Of a DNA stretch of 64,000 nt, positions 21,208 to 32,211 are shown piece after piece (the first letter of the stretch is position 1; every line of letters starts with the position of its first letter). The notes under the pieces are model-generated. The model was not told the DNA's origin and ran no database searches. It saw nothing but the letters and a program-made list of their open reading frames with translations. The DNA is taken from NCBI GenBank assembly GCA_029706075.1, contig JAINUG010000258.1:434001-498000 (forward strand). Direction: 5' to 3'. This DNA comes from Aldrovandia affinis (lineage: Eukaryota > Chordata > Actinopteri > Notacanthiformes > Halosauridae). The position numbers and the translations under genes were made by a program.

Positions 21208-22857
21208 ATGATGAAGGTTGATGACATTCGCAACTCCTTCCCCCCATCCTCTCCCTCACCTTATTCTCCCTCACCCATCTCACTACCTAAACCCCTCACC
21301 CCTCTGTCCTCCTTCTCACCCCTTCCTGACTCAGACATCCTTCAACTAGTTCACTCCCACTGTTCCACCACCTGCACTCTTGATCCATTCCTTCCCCCCT
21401 CTTCCTGTCCATTGCTATGGACATCCTTTGTCTCCAATGTCATTAACTCCTGTCTTTCCTCTGGCTCTGTCCCCTCTTCCCTCAAATGTGCTCATGTTAT
21501 CCCCCTCCTCAATAAACCCTCTCTGAATCCTGCTGTCATTTCAAACCACCGACCTGTCTGTCTCTTCTCATTCCTCTCCAAAACATAAGAGCGGACTGTC
21601 TATAACCAACTGTCTGCTCATCTCCTACAGAACGACCTGCTTGATCCTAACCAATCTGGGTTCAAGGCAGGCCACTCCACAGATACTGCTCTCCTTGCGG
21701 TCACTGAGGCTCTTCACGTGGCTAAGTCCCAATCCCTTAGCTCTGTCCTCCTCCTCCTCAACCTGTCGGCGGCATTCCACACCGTGGACCACCAGAGCCT
21801 GCTCTCATCTCTCGTCGAGATGGTAATCTCTGGATCTGCATTGACATGGTTTGAGTCCTACCTAGCTGACCAGTCCTACCTGGTGGCCTGGAGAGGATCC
21901 CTCTCCTCTCCCCACACCCTCTCTACCAGAGTCCCGCAGGGCTCAATGCTAGGCCCCGTCCTATTCTCCCTGTACACCAAGTCATTTGGTTCTGTTATTT
22001 CTGCTCATGGTTTTTCCTATCACTGTTATACCGATGACACTCAACTCTTTCTCTCCTTCTCTCCATCTGAGACCCAGGTCCCGGCACGGATCTCTGCATG
22101 CCTGGCTAACATCTCCGCATGGATGTCCACCCACCACCTGAAGCTGAACCTGGGGAAGACAGAGCTGCTCTTCCTCCCAGCGAAGGGCTCCCCGATGATT
22201 GATGCCTCAATCGCCGTGGAAGGCTCCATAGTGTCTCCGTCCCAGTCTGCCAGGAGTCTTGGAGTGACCCTGGACAACCAGCTATGCTTCTCGAGCCACA
22301 TTGCAGCGATCAATTGGACCTGCCGATTCTCCCTCCACAACATCCGGAGGATTCGACCGTTCCTCACCCAAGAGGCCACTCAACTCCTGGTCCAGGCCCT
22401 GGTGATCTCACGTCTGGACTACTGTAATTCCTTGCTGGCAGGCCTACCGGCCTGTGCTATCAAGCCATTGCAACTAGTCCAGAACACTGCTGCTCATCTG
22501 GTGTTCACCCATGTTACCCCTCTACTCTCCTCTCTGCATTGGCTCCCCATCGCAGCATGCATCAGATTAAAATCACTGGTGCTTACTTTTCAAGCGGCTA
22601 GAGGTACTGCTCCCCCATACCTGCAGTCACTCATCACTCCCTACACCCCAGCCAGACCCCTCCGCTCCACCTCCTCTGGCAAACTGACTGCCCCATCCCT
22701 CCAGGCGCCTGGCAGCCGCTCCTCGTGGTCTCGCCTCTTCTCTGTCCTGACCCCTCCCTGGTCGAACGACCTTCCGCAATCGGTCAGGACCACGGAATCA
22801 CTTGCGATCTTCCACAAGAGACTCAAAACCCACCTTTTTAGACTCCACTACCACTGA
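21208..22857 (+). pseudogene. L2 LINE reverse transcriptase and C-terminal region
   Basis: An RT start is seen at 21450-21590 (CAHVIPLLNKPSLNPAVISN), a stop and frameshift follow, and then a 379-residue frame at 21718-22857. Motif A is LLLLNLSAAFHTVDH where LLDLSAAFDTVDH is usual, so both aspartates are lost. Motif B is RVPQGSMLGPVLFSLYTKSF and motif C CYTDDTQLFLSF. The C-terminus has SRLDYCNSLLAGLPACAIKP and LKTHLFRLHYH. With motif A damaged it cannot reverse transcribe. Confidence 0.9.
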
Positions 22858-23095
22858 ACTCTATCCATCTAGCTAATGGTCATCACCACTGCCTACTTGT
22901 TCAACAGTATATACCCCTCCTTACTCCATTTAATAAAATAAAAAAAATAAAAAAATAGTAACCTTTCCCTTCCCAGTTTTACAGGTATGGTACGCAGATG
23001 CCTACAATGATGTCTATCGCGGTATTCCTGCACTGATCTCGTGCGCTAACTATGATTGTCCCTACCATGTATCTTATAAGTCGCTCTGGACACAC
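22858..23095 (+). other. L2 3' UTR and tail
   Basis: ACAGGTATGGTACGCAG, CTACAATGATGTCTATCGC and the truncated tail AAGTCGCTCTGGA, matching the other L2 3' ends. The A-rich stretch at 22930-22960 is low complexity. Confidence 0.8.
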
Positions 23096-23395
23096 GGAGG
23101 TCATTCTCAATGCATACACACTCAGTGATGGTGATGTCGTCACATACCCTCAAACACACATCATTTGGGAAAAAGGGGATTTCACTCAAACAACATCTTG
23201 GTTTTCATACTTGAACATTTATGAATATAAATACCCAAACACTCTAAGTTTAGCTGGCCAGAAAGGCCCCTGGGACATGTGATGACCACGTAGCCTGTGG
23301 TCTGTGAATATGTAACCGCCTAGCATGCTCTGATAGCTCGCCAATCTACATGCCCAGTAGCTTTGACTTTGCCAGCTAGCTTCCCGTGTGGCCGA
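23096..23395. other. Unassigned sequence
   Basis: No feature recognised between the L2 tail and the gypsy gag start. It may include the leader of gypsy H, but no LTR is seen. Confidence 0.4.
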
Positions 23396-23397
23396 CA

Positions 23398-24420
23398 ATG
23401 TTTCCTATGGCGAGTTTCGAAATTGAGAAGGAGGAGGCGTTGGTTGGGTATGCTAATGGTGCTGGTGTTTCAGCATCGGGGGACCTTGCTGAGGAGCTCT
23501 GGAAAGCTTCAGGAGCTAGAGCCCGCCTTTGAGAGGCCGCTGTGCGAATGGTGGCTGAGGCGGGCATGAGACCCTCTGCTTTTCCCGCGGATCCTTCTCC
23601 TGCCGGATGTACAACATCATCACAGTAAGGGCTTCAGGAGGTAAACAAACATGTAAATGTAAAATGTAAATGTAAAATGTACATGGTGGCGCCCATGTCC
23701 TCACCGACATTTCAGTGAAAACGCTGAAGTACTCCAGTAAGGCGGAGTGGGAAGTTTTCCATGCCCAGTTTGAACTGTTAGCCCATGCAGGGGGGTGGTC
23801 GGATGGAAATAAAATGTAGATGATGTACCTCACGGATGATGCTTTGTCATTTTTCCTATTGCTTAGCCCAGAGGAAATATGTGATTATGGGACTCTGGTT
23901 GGAGCAGAGGCGCTTTGGGCAATGTTTACAACCTGAGCTCCTACACACAGAGCTGAAAAGTAGGTGCTTGTAGCCTGGTGAATTGCTATGTGTGCTAGCC
24001 AATGACATTGAGAGCCTGACACAGCAGGCATATTCAAACATGCCCCCATCAGTACAGAGTGAACTAGCATGGGACCAGTTCATCCAGACTCTCTCCCCTG
24101 TGGAGCTACACAAGCAGACTCAGCTGGCTCACCCACAGCATGGGTGGCGGAGGTGACTAAGCTCTTACTTGCAGTGTCACTGCAGATGGCACGCAACACA
24201 TGCCCTGGTGCCAGGCTCTGCTGGGGGTGTGGCCAACCAGGGAATTTGGTCAGGAATTGCCCCAGCTCACCCAGAGCACAGGGAAATGGCCCGGGGTCCA
24301 CAAATATGGGTCAGTGCGGACTCCTGGCTCTGTACCCCTTTAATGAACTTTATTCATTAATGGGAGGTGCCCAACAGATGGGGGAGCATGGCCTCACTCC
24401 TGGAAACCAATGACTACACA
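23398..24420 (+). pseudogene. Gypsy H gag
   Basis: Gag starts at ATG 23398 (MFPMASFEIEKEEALVGY) and is broken by stops and a TAAATGTAAAATG-rich insertion at 23655-23682. Capsid-like pieces are VKTLKYSSKAEWEVFHAQFE and LTDDALSFFLLLSPEE, then ELAWDQFIQTLSPVELHKQT. The zinc knuckle is CWGCGQPGNLVRNC with asparagine in place of the zinc-binding histidine; copy G has the same change. Confidence 0.8.
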
Positions 24421-24645
24421 TGCTTGGAGCCTATTGTTATAGTTGGACGTACCTGTGTCAGGGACTTTTGCCATGTCCCTGTCACTATGGAGGGGGTGCC
24501 TTGCTCTGCCTTAGTGGACATGGGGTCCACAGTAACACTGGTGAGGCCTGATCTACTGCCAGGCTGGACACAGTTGGAGCCCACCACTGTGCAGCTCGGC
24601 ACAGTCACAGGCAAGCTGGCACCCACTAACAGTAGAAGAGTGTTG
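24421..24645 (+). pseudogene. Gypsy H aspartic protease
   Basis: GVPCSALVDMGSTVTLVRPD: the retropepsin DTGS active-site motif reads DMGS. Further on are GWTQLEPTTVQLGTVTGKLA and LTLKVGGRTV. Copy G has the same DMGS, so the defect predates or was copied with the duplication. Confidence 0.82.
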
Positions 24646-24659
24646 ACTTTAAAAGTAGG

Positions 24660-24890
24660 GGGCAGGACAGTGCTTGGGGAAACTCATGGAGCTGCGGGCT
24701 TTGGAAATTTTGGGGTTAAAAAAACACTTTGCCGTCTCCATCAGAGCTTCTACTGGGGGCAGTTCAAGAGGGATGTGGTGGACTTTTGCCGCCGCTGCGA
24801 CAGCTGCACAGCATGTAAAGGCCCCACCAGATGGTCCCAGGCTCAGCTAAGGGGCGGCCCTTGCAGAGCGTCAATATCTGACGAGTTGGG
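24660..24890 (+). pseudogene. Gypsy H integrase zinc-domain piece
   Basis: GETHGAAGFGNFGVKKTLCR, then WGQFKRDVVDFCRRCDSC, the HHCC region that precedes the integrase core. It is fused to protease by a deletion and ends near 24890 without the DDE core. Confidence 0.8.
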
Positions 24891-24895
24891 ATGAG

Positions 24896-25514
24896 ACCGT
24901 GTTGGTGGGGAGCACATAAAAAATATTATTGTCATATTATGTGACAGCTAGTTAGTTTAGTTAGTCAGTTAGTTTAGTCTCCATTCACATGCCAAGCACA
25001 AGCAGGTATATCTTTCCATTGAAATTAATGGAGATCAAACCATCTTTCCCTAGCCATGCTTCTCAGTGTGAACAGCTCAGTGCAAAGCACAACCGCCTGT
25101 TGGTCAAGACATCTAATGTGCCTTATGAATAAAAAGTTCTGCTGCGAGTCCGATGACTGACTGCTGAGTTCTGTGTGTCAGTGAGCAGCAGAGGTCTGCA
25201 AGGTAGGGTAGCTCACACTCAGGATACCACTGACTGCAGTATGTAGTACCAGTCCTGTTCAACATTTCCATGTTTACAGTTTACAAGTTTTAATTGTGTT
25301 TAACATTATAAAGACATACTTGACATTTGCATTGACAGATCAGAGTTCCCTGAAAAGATTTTGTCTTCTTTGTCAGAGGGAGTTACATTACATTTCTTCT
25401 ACAGTGTTAATTACCAGGTATATTCCCAGTGCCTTGTAATGATCTGCACTTAAAGGGAATTCATTTAGAAAAACTAAAGTAAAAGCAAGTAAAGCAATGG
25501 CCATTTATGTACAG
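24896..25514. other. Unassigned sequence
   Basis: No coding or repeat feature beyond a short TTAGTTAGT-type stretch near 24955-24980. Confidence 0.45.
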
Positions 25515-25685
25515 TTGTTTTTCCATAAAGTAACTTAAATGTAGTTAGCTACTTTTTAAAAGTAGTTTTAGTGTAGCCAACTACCTTTGTAGCTTTGCAA
25601 TAGCTTAACTACTTCCAGTGTAGAGTAATTGGTAATTTAGTTAACTACACTTTTAGAGTAACCTCCCCATCACTGCTGTATCCAG
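25515..25685 (-). mobile_element. hAT-type non-autonomous transposon end
   Basis: In reverse complement it begins CAGTGATGGGGAGGTTACTC and continues through GTAGTTAACTA- and AAGTAGCTAACTAC-type words. Ends of the CAGTGTTGGGGAGTAAC type are common on hAT elements of fish. Only one end is seen. Confidence 0.55.
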
Positions 25686-26084
25686 TGCTTAAAAACAGCA
25701 TGAAACCCACCATGATGCTTTTTCTCCATCCTTCTGGTAAATTCCGAGTTCTCCATAGCCTTTAATCCCTGTGATCAAAGGGAATCACAATCGTGACACA
25801 TTAAAGGTGCAATATCTACTTTTTTAGTCTACTAAATGATGTATATTTATAGATTGTGTTTCATACAAAACACAATTGTCAGTGTTCTAATCTAGATCTT
25901 GGTGGTGATCTAAAGAAATCTCTTGCAACTATTCAAGCAGGATGACTCACTCTTCAGTGCTGCTAACAAAACTGCTAAAGCAGTATAGAAATGTGATCCA
26001 AACAAATCCCCCAAAAAGGATGATTATATTGCTTGTAATGTCCCCTATTTGGCACCCCTGCTAGGTTATTTATACACATTGGAT
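25686..26084. other. Unassigned sequence
   Basis: Nothing recognised. Confidence 0.45.
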
Positions 26085-27045
26085 CAGTGGTAACAGTCAG
26101 TTTGCCAGAGGGGTCTGTCTGGGGTGTAGGGTGTAATGAGTATCTGGAGGTAGCAGGGAGTGGTTCCTCTAATGGCCTGTTATGCCAGTACCAGCAATTT
26201 AAACTTGATACGTGTTGCAATAGGGAGCCAGTGCAGTGTGTTGAGCAGTGGATTGACATGTGTGAACTTGGGTAGGTTGAAAGCTAGTCATGTGGTGGCA
26301 TTCTGCACTAGTTACAGTGCCTTGGTGGCACAGGCTAGTAAGCCTGCCAGCAAGGAAGGGCAGTTGTCCAGATGTGAAAGAACCAAAGCCTGGACCATGA
26401 GTTGTGTGGACGTTTGGGTGAGGAATGGGCGGATTCTCCGGATGTTGTGAAAAGAGAATCGGCAGGACCAGTTGATGTGCCCCGAGAAGCAGTGTTAGTC
26501 GTCCAGAGTCACTCCAAGGTTCATACAGCCCAGGATGAAGATGCTATCGAGCCTTTCACGGTGAAGCATCAATCATCGCTGGGAGGAAGAGCAGCTCTGT
26601 CTTCCCCAGGTTCAGCTTAAGGTGTTGGGTGGACATCCAAGCAGAGATGTCTGCCAGGCATGCAGAGATATGCACCGGGACCTGGGATTCAGAAGGAGAG
26701 AAAGAGTTGAGTGTCATCAGCATAACAGTGATATGAAAAGCCATGAGCAGAGATGACAGAACCAAGTGACTTGGTATAGAGGGAGAATAGGTACGGGCCT
26801 AGCACCATAACCCTATGGGACTCCGGTAGAGAGCGTGTGGGGAGAGGAGAGGGATCCTCCCAGGCCATCTGGTAGGACCAGTCAACCAGGTATGATTCAA
26901 ACCATGTCAGTGCAGATCTGGAGATTCCCATCTTGGCGAGAGATGAGAGCGGGATCTGGTGATCAATGGTATCAAATGCAGCTGACAGGTTGAGTAGGAG
27001 GAGGACAGAGCTAAGGGACTGAGTCTGAAGGCGAGACAGTACAGG
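26085..27045 (-). pseudogene. L2 (Maui-like) LINE fragment, truncated both ends
   Basis: Minus-strand pieces 26689-26931 (SALTWFESYLVDWSYQMAWE, then HCYADDTQLFLSF with an intact YADD) and 26556-26700 (ISAWMSTQHLKLNLGKTELL). The rest, to about 26085, follows the same LINE with many changes. It lacks the 3' UTR and tail and begins inside motif A. It is more diverged than the copies at 11.4 and 40.5 kb. Confidence 0.85.
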
Positions 27046-27800
27046 TGAATAGTGAAAAAATATTCATGAAAAGATATCACCATGAAACTTTGCCAGTTGA
27101 TTACTTACATAATTACAGGGAAAAAACTGTATTACAAGTTTCCTAGAAATGTATATGTAAATATGCAAATTATGCAACATCTCGTTAAATATGCATATAT
27201 TTGCATATATTTAAAAACTCAAATCTAAATATTGGATAAAGCCAGACTTCAAATTTGTATTCCAATTTGACAACAGATTAGAGCCAAAAGTATTTACAGA
27301 ACAGATTTTGGATAAATCCTTTTTTCATTTTATAAATCACAAAACACTATGTATATGTATTTCAAATGCATTTTTGGCATGTTTTTAAGAATATTTTTTT
27401 ATTTTTTAAGAAATGCATACAAAATCTGGAAATGAGCAATTTATGAACAAATCCTTCTGCAATAACCTTAAGAATAGTCGTAAGAATGAATATGGAAAGT
27501 TTTGTGTATGTACGTGCTCTACAAATTGAGATTCCTGGATCAGTGAGTATTGAAAAGTGAGCTCTTAAAGATAGATAGGCCTATTGTGAAATTAAATATG
27601 AACTGACTAGTAATCACTGATTATAGCAACAATGACCCATTCAATCACATCCCCCAATTCCCCATTATACTACTGAACATATCTTATTTTTCTGTGTCGT
27701 GGGACTGGGAGTTATTTACAAATATATGTAGCGGATGAGCTCTGGCACATGAGCATCCACTACAGAAAGTGATGTGGATAAGAGTGTGATTAGTTCCCAG
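27046..27800. other. Unassigned AT-rich sequence
   Basis: No coding feature. An inverted repeat GTAGCGGATG ... CATCCACTAC spans about 27728-27763, a small potential hairpin of unknown meaning. Confidence 0.45.
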
Positions 27801-27812
27801 AGTTAGGGACTT

Positions 27813-27880
27813 GAGTCTTTAGCTCAGCGAGCGAAATCACTCTCCTGTTGCATCGAGATCCCTCGGTTCGAAACTTGCCA
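27813..27880 (+). repeat. tRNA-like sequence, probable SINE head
   Basis: Contains an RNA polymerase III A box TTAGCTCAGCGAG (27819-27831) and B box GGTTCGAAACT (27865-27875) spaced as in tRNA. The acceptor stem does not pair, so it is not a working tRNA gene. Its downstream part has no L2-type tail, so it is another SINE family or a tRNA relic. Confidence 0.5.
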
Positions 27881-28032
27881 CGTGGAGAACCAACTCTGTT
27901 ACATAGGCACTAAATAGCAGTGTTGTATAGTAGCTTAGCTTTCAGTGCAGCTCAGTTGCTTTTTATAATTAAAATAATAATACATTGATTTTTTTTTCTT
28001 TTTACGTTTTTTTCTGAGTTTATCGCATTTTT

Positions 28033-28150
28033 CTTCCAATTTTGTAGCCAATTACTCAGGTCAATCCCTCCCTCGTGGTTCGCTGCCATAGCCCTGTGTC
28101 TGGTAGTAACAACGGCAAAGTATCGTCTCTTCCGAGACTGCGGCCAGGCG
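28033..28150 (+). repeat. Dispersed repeat, family unassigned (copy 2)
   Basis: TTTGTAGCCAATTACTCAGG, TCAATCCCTCCCTCGTGGTT and GCCATAGCCCTGTGTCTGG, matching copy 1 at 7052-7310. Confidence 0.6.
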
Positions 28151-28507
28151 AATATAGCTGTAACAGACTGGCAGCCAATAGAATCTTCATGTAATTAAAT
28201 TATATTTGACAGTCTAAATATGTAATTGTCATAGATGTTTTATTTTTTTAATTAACTAGTACCAACAGTAGCTGTTTGCTCATACATTATAACATCGTTC
28301 TTGCACTCATACAAATACTAATGTACAAAAATGCACCAAACTCATTGATTTATCTAGAATAATTTATTTTGTACAATTTATTTCACAAAACAATATGTAT
28401 CCTCTTTGTCTTAACTATATACAACAACAAACAACAACTAATATATTCACACAGTCACAATTACATTTCACACTAAAATACAATAATCTGAATATATTTA
28501 CAATACC

Positions 28508-28818
28508 CACAAAACCCACCTTTTCAGACTCCACTACCACTGAATTCAGTTAATCTAGCCTATTGTCATCACCACTGCCAACTTGCTCAACACCTCTTGT
28601 ACATGTATCCCTGCCTTCTCATTTAATAATACAAAAATAAAAACTAACCTTTTCCTTCCCAGTGTTACAGGTATGGTATGCAGCTGCCTACAACTATGTC
28701 CATCGCTGTATTGCTGCACTGATCTCATGCGTGATTGTTCCTACCATGTATTAATGCACATCTTGTCTTTCTGGATAAGAGTGTCTGCTAAATGCCTAAA
28801 ATGTCAATGTAAATGCAA
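28508..28818 (+). mobile_element. L2 3' end, strongly 5'-truncated
   Basis: Starts AACCCACCTTTTCAGACTCC (the LKTHLF region) and runs through the L2 3' UTR (GTTACAGGTATGGTATGCAG) to the tail TCTGGATAAGAGTGTCTGCT and AATGTAAATG. No target duplication was recognised. Confidence 0.88.
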
Positions 28819-28857
28819 TACAGGTTATTACAGCTCACTATTTACATTCATTTTTTA

Positions 28858-28858
<1 letters not shown>

Positions 28859-28953
<95 letters not shown>
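28859..28953. repeat. (TG)n microsatellite
   Basis: About 95 bp of nearly perfect TG repeats with one TCTG interruption. It creates a false open frame of CVCV repeats on the plus strand. Confidence 0.97.
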
Positions 28954-28956
<3 letters not shown>

Positions 28957-29057
28957 TGAGCGAGAGAGAGTCAGGCTAATTAGAATTTTACACAAATAAT
29001 AATAATACTCAGTTTAATAATAGCCAGCATGAGTCCGTTGAGGAGCAGAAAAAAAGG

Positions 29058-29220
29058 CGTCCGTGGTAGAATTCCGTCTCGGAAGAGTCGGATAAATTCG
29101 GCCCGGAAAATAATGTCTCGCCCCAGAGGACGGGCGGCGGACTCGTGAGGGAGGGGGAATTGAGATAAATAGAGGGTATAATTGGCAACCAAATTGGGAG
29201 AAAAACCGGGGGAATTATTT
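29058..29220 (-). repeat. Dispersed repeat, family unassigned (copy 3, inverted)
   Basis: The reverse complement has TTTTCTCCCAATTTGGTTGC and CCCCCTCCCTCACGAGTCCG, then CTCTTCCGAGACGGAATTC. It is the same family as copies 1 and 2 and faces copy 2 about 0.9 kb away. Confidence 0.6.
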
Positions 29221-30409
29221 TTATTTTTTTTAATTAAAATTTTTTTGGAATGGATATTCAGTAGTGCAATCACGTTTTGAAAATAGGTAAAGCACAGTGA
29301 CAATACCAAAATGTGGAAACATACTGACTGAAATTAAGGGTGTGACATGTACTCCTATGTGCCCCAAATACTTCCTTTGCCCACATAATCATGCTAAGCC
29401 CTTGAACCACAGCTTTAACAAACATCCAATGATATGCACACTTACCCTCATTGCTGACATGTTAAATCCCTTGGATAGTGGTTAGTAGAGCAAAAGAACA
29501 CGAGCATCAGAACAGGCCAGATCACGGCCAATTCTCAAATTAGGAGCCATAATGGTAACCTGTGCAACATGACAATTTTGTCTCTTCAATGAATGAATTA
29601 ATTTGTTTATTTGTCAGAGACATAGGAAAAGCATGTTACAATGTTTAAAAAAACAATCATCAGATGCATTGGATTAAGTGTTTAAAGACTAATTTCCAAC
29701 ACCTGTCCCCAATAAACTGCAGAAAAATAATTAAGTACATTTAAAAAAATGATCAAATATAATTATAAATAAACTATAAAAAGTACAAAAGTTCTTAATC
29801 ATTCCAAAAATATTTGTCTAAAAGCTTTGTTGAATGTATTAATAAATCCTGTCCTTCTATAATTCAAGCCTGGGATGAAGCTTTTCAAACATATTTTAAA
29901 TAATTGAATATTTATGCTTGTCCATTATAATTAGAACACTGATGTTCTTATCAAATTTCGTATAATTCCGGCATTGTCAAATAGAAGTAGCAAGTAAACT
30001 TGTGGAAAATACTGTACAACTAAAGGTCAGGTGGGACAATAAAACTACCAGTAGCTTGTATGACAGCTTAACAATTCATAAAAATTACGAAATAGCCAGA
30101 AAACGTTAAGAAATCAAATACTAGGTACTTTGATTTACATTGCCAACAAAAATAACTTGACAAAATAACTATTTTATCCGCAATAATTAATTTGCTTACC
30201 TTAAATCTCAAATTAATCTCCATAAATGCGATGACGAATGGAACGAAATGGAACAAAAAGTGAGCAGGGAAAACCTCCGCTCTGTGCTTTCACTCAAAGT
30301 AGGAAGTGCGCCACAAACGCCCCAGTCCTTACATCCGTAGTATTAAGGACTACCATTGAAAATTACATTAATTAATGGGAAAAGTTACGAGAAGTTAAGC
30401 TTAACTATA
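29221..30409. other. Unassigned AT-rich sequence
   Basis: About 1.2 kb with only short frames (29297-29485, 62 codons, no domain). No transposon recognised. Confidence 0.5.
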
Positions 30410-30599
30410 TTTGGCTCCCAGCGCAGCACTCATGCTGTGAACTGTAACTCTGGCACCGCAAAGACACTCCTGTGCACAGGGAAAATTTTGTCGGCCTCGT
30501 ACAGCAGGCGACCTGCCCCCCTGGCTCTTTGAATGACATTCGTCACTGGAGAGCAGAGTGGTCAGTCCATACAATGAAGGGCAGGTCACACAGATAGTA

Positions 30600-30850
30600 T
30601 TTGAAGTACCAGATAACCAACAGCATAGCTAGGAGCTCCCGGCAGGTAGCGCCGTTCGGCTTTCACAGACTCTCTCTTCCTCTGGCCCCACCTGGGCCAG
30701 CACCCCACCCATGCCCACATTACTAGCATCTGTGTCCAAGATAAACGGCAAGCTGGGGTCAGGCAGGGGAAGTACAGGGGCCCAAATAAGTGCATGTTGC
30801 AAGCTGCTGAATGCCTCATGACATTCCTCTGACCATGCGAACATTCCTTC
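30600..30850 (-). pseudogene. Gypsy G RNase H start
   Basis: FAWSEECHEAFSSLQHALIW, then LPFILDTDASNVGMGGVLAQ with the first RNase H aspartate in DAS. The frame decays after VGPEEER and ends near 30410, where the element stops. Confidence 0.75.
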
Positions 30851-31230
30851 TGCAGCAGGTGAAACAGGGGCAGCAATGTAGGAGAAGCCACATACAAACC
30901 TGTAATATGAGGCCAGGCCCAGGAAGCTTTCCAAACTGCCTTTGGTCAGTGGGGGTGGTCCAGGCTCTGACAGCCTGCACTTTATCCCCCATGGTGCTGA
31001 TGCCCTCTTCCCCAACCTTGTGACCTAAGAACACCACCTTTCTCTGGATGAAGTGGCACTTGTCAGGGTGAAGCTTCAGGTCTGCCGCAGCCACTCTCCT
31101 CAACATGCGCCTCAGGGCCCCCAGAGCCACCTCAAAGGAGCTGCCATGGGCCAGAATGTCGTTGAGGAAGACCAGACACTCCTTTCGGGGAATGCCAGCC
31201 AGCACCCTGCCCATCAACAGTCCAAAGCTG
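30816..31230 (-). pseudogene. Gypsy G reverse-transcriptase fragment
   Basis: Reads MGRVLAGIPRKECLVFLNDI: the YLDD catalytic box is FLND, losing one metal-binding aspartate, as in copy F (YLND). Then AADLKLHPDKCHFIQRKVVF and LGHKVGEEGISTMGDKVQAV. The fingers and first palm aspartate are deleted. Confidence 0.82.
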
Positions 31231-31369
31231 AGAACACAGAACTGCCACTCCCCCTGCTGCAGAGCGGGGAGCTATGATTATAAGTCTCTGCTGCAGCAAC
31301 TGTCTGTGTCAGGAGTCTGGTGGGCTGTGAGACTGAGACATTAGGGGGGGCCATGGTGACTGCAGGGCC

Positions 31370-31790
31370 ACCCTGGAAGTGCAGTGTGCCCTTCTCCAAG
31401 TCCAGCTGGCAGCTTGTGGCCCTCAGAAAGTCCAAACCCAGGATACAGGGGTCCTGCACCGCTGCAATCCACACTGGATGACGCACCATCCTGCCCCCTA
31501 CTGTTAAACTCCCCTGCCTTTCATGGGTGCCAGCTTGCCTGTGACTGTGCCGAGCTGCACAGTGGTGGGCTCAAACTGTGTCCAGCCTGGCAGTAGATCA
31601 GGCCTCACCAGTATTACTGTGGACCCCATGTCCACTAAGGCAGAGCAAGGCACCCCCTCCATAGTGACAGGGACATGGCAAAAGTCCCCGACACAGGTAC
31701 GTCCAACTATAACAATAGGCTCCATGCATGTGTAGTCATTGGTTTCCAGGAGTGAGGCCATGCTCCCCCATCTGTGGTGTTGGGCACCGC
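31370..31790 (-). pseudogene. Gypsy G aspartic protease
   Basis: VPCSALVDMGSTVILVRPDL (DTGS changed to DMGS) and, after a frameshift, HPVWIAAVQDPCILGLDFLR with the ILGLDFL flap-side motif and CQLDLEKGTLHFQGG. It processes the polyprotein in active relatives. The active-site change is shared with copy H. Confidence 0.8.
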
Positions 31791-32211
31791 CCATTAATGA
31801 ATAAAGTTAATTAAAGGGGTACAGAGCCAGGAGTCCGCACTGCCCCATCTTTGTGGACCCCGGGCCATTTCCCTGTGCTCTGGGTGAGCTGGGGCAATTC
31901 CTGACCAAATTCCCTGGTTGGCCACACCCCCAGCAGAGCCTGGCACCAGGGCATGTGTTGCGTGCCATCTGCAGTGACACTGCAAGTAAGAGCTTAGTCA
32001 CCTCCGCCACCCATGCTGTGGGTGAGCCAGCTGAGTCTGCTTGTGTAGCTCCACAGGGGAGAGAGTCTGGATGAACTGGTCCCATGCTAGTTCACTCTGT
32101 ACTGATGGGGTGTTGGCACCTCCCATTAATGAATAAAGTTGGGGTACAGAGCCAGGAGTCCGCACTACCCCATCTATGTGGACCCCGGGCTGTTTCCCTG
32201 TGCTCTGGGTG
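31786..32211. repeat. Direct duplication inside gypsy G
   Basis: The block with CACCTCCCATTAATGAATAA and CAGAGCCAGGAGTCCGCACT occurs at 32105-32211 and again, slightly different, at 31786-31886 in the same orientation. The arrangement is what a local tandem duplication of about 320 bp would leave. Confidence 0.75.
31800..32211 (-). pseudogene. Gypsy G gag, zinc-knuckle part
   Basis: Minus-strand reading gives SELAWDQFIQTLSPVELHKQ and the knuckle CWGCGQPGNLVRNC (histidine to asparagine). The gag is truncated at its 5' side. A piece of about 100 bp (31786-31886) is repeated at 32105-32211, so the first part read is an out-of-place copy of sequence downstream of the knuckle. Confidence 0.8.

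Larger units (their letters stand above)
19735..23095 (+). mobile_element. L2 (Maui-like) LINE, longest copy in the window
   Basis: About 3.36 kb with a 5' region, apurinic endonuclease, RT, C-terminal region and 3' UTR in the right order. It ends inside the tail (TTATAAGTCGCTCTGGA). Several frameshifts and catalytic-site changes show it is inactive. It serves as the reference for the five other copies of this family in the window. Confidence 0.9.
23396..24895 (+). mobile_element. Ty3/gypsy element H, internally deleted
   Basis: Gag, protease and a short integrase zinc-domain piece, on the plus strand, without LTRs. The protease runs directly into integrase, so RT and RNase H are deleted. 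It belongs to the same family as minus-strand copies G (30410-32211) and F (32625-35925), sharing whole stretches of gag and protease sequence. Confidence 0.85.
30410..32211 (-). mobile_element. Ty3/gypsy element G, internally deleted
   Basis: Minus-strand copy of the H/F/G gypsy family: part of gag with zinc knuckle (31800-32211), protease (31370-31790), then a deletion into RT (30816-31230) and the start of RNase H (30600-30850). It lies directly downstream of an LTR (32212-32624) that also serves as the 3' LTR of element F. Its own integrase is missing. Confidence 0.85.

Noticed and set aside
22041-22379. 112-codon minus-strand frame in the long L2
   Set aside because: Shadow of the plus-strand RT frame with YTDD and SRLDYCN motifs.
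27813-27880. A functional tRNA gene
   Set aside because: A and B boxes are present but the acceptor stem does not pair; more likely a SINE head or relic.
28583-28999. 138-codon open frame rich in CV repeats
   Set aside because: It is created by the (TG)n microsatellite and L2 3' UTR sequence; no protein is supported.
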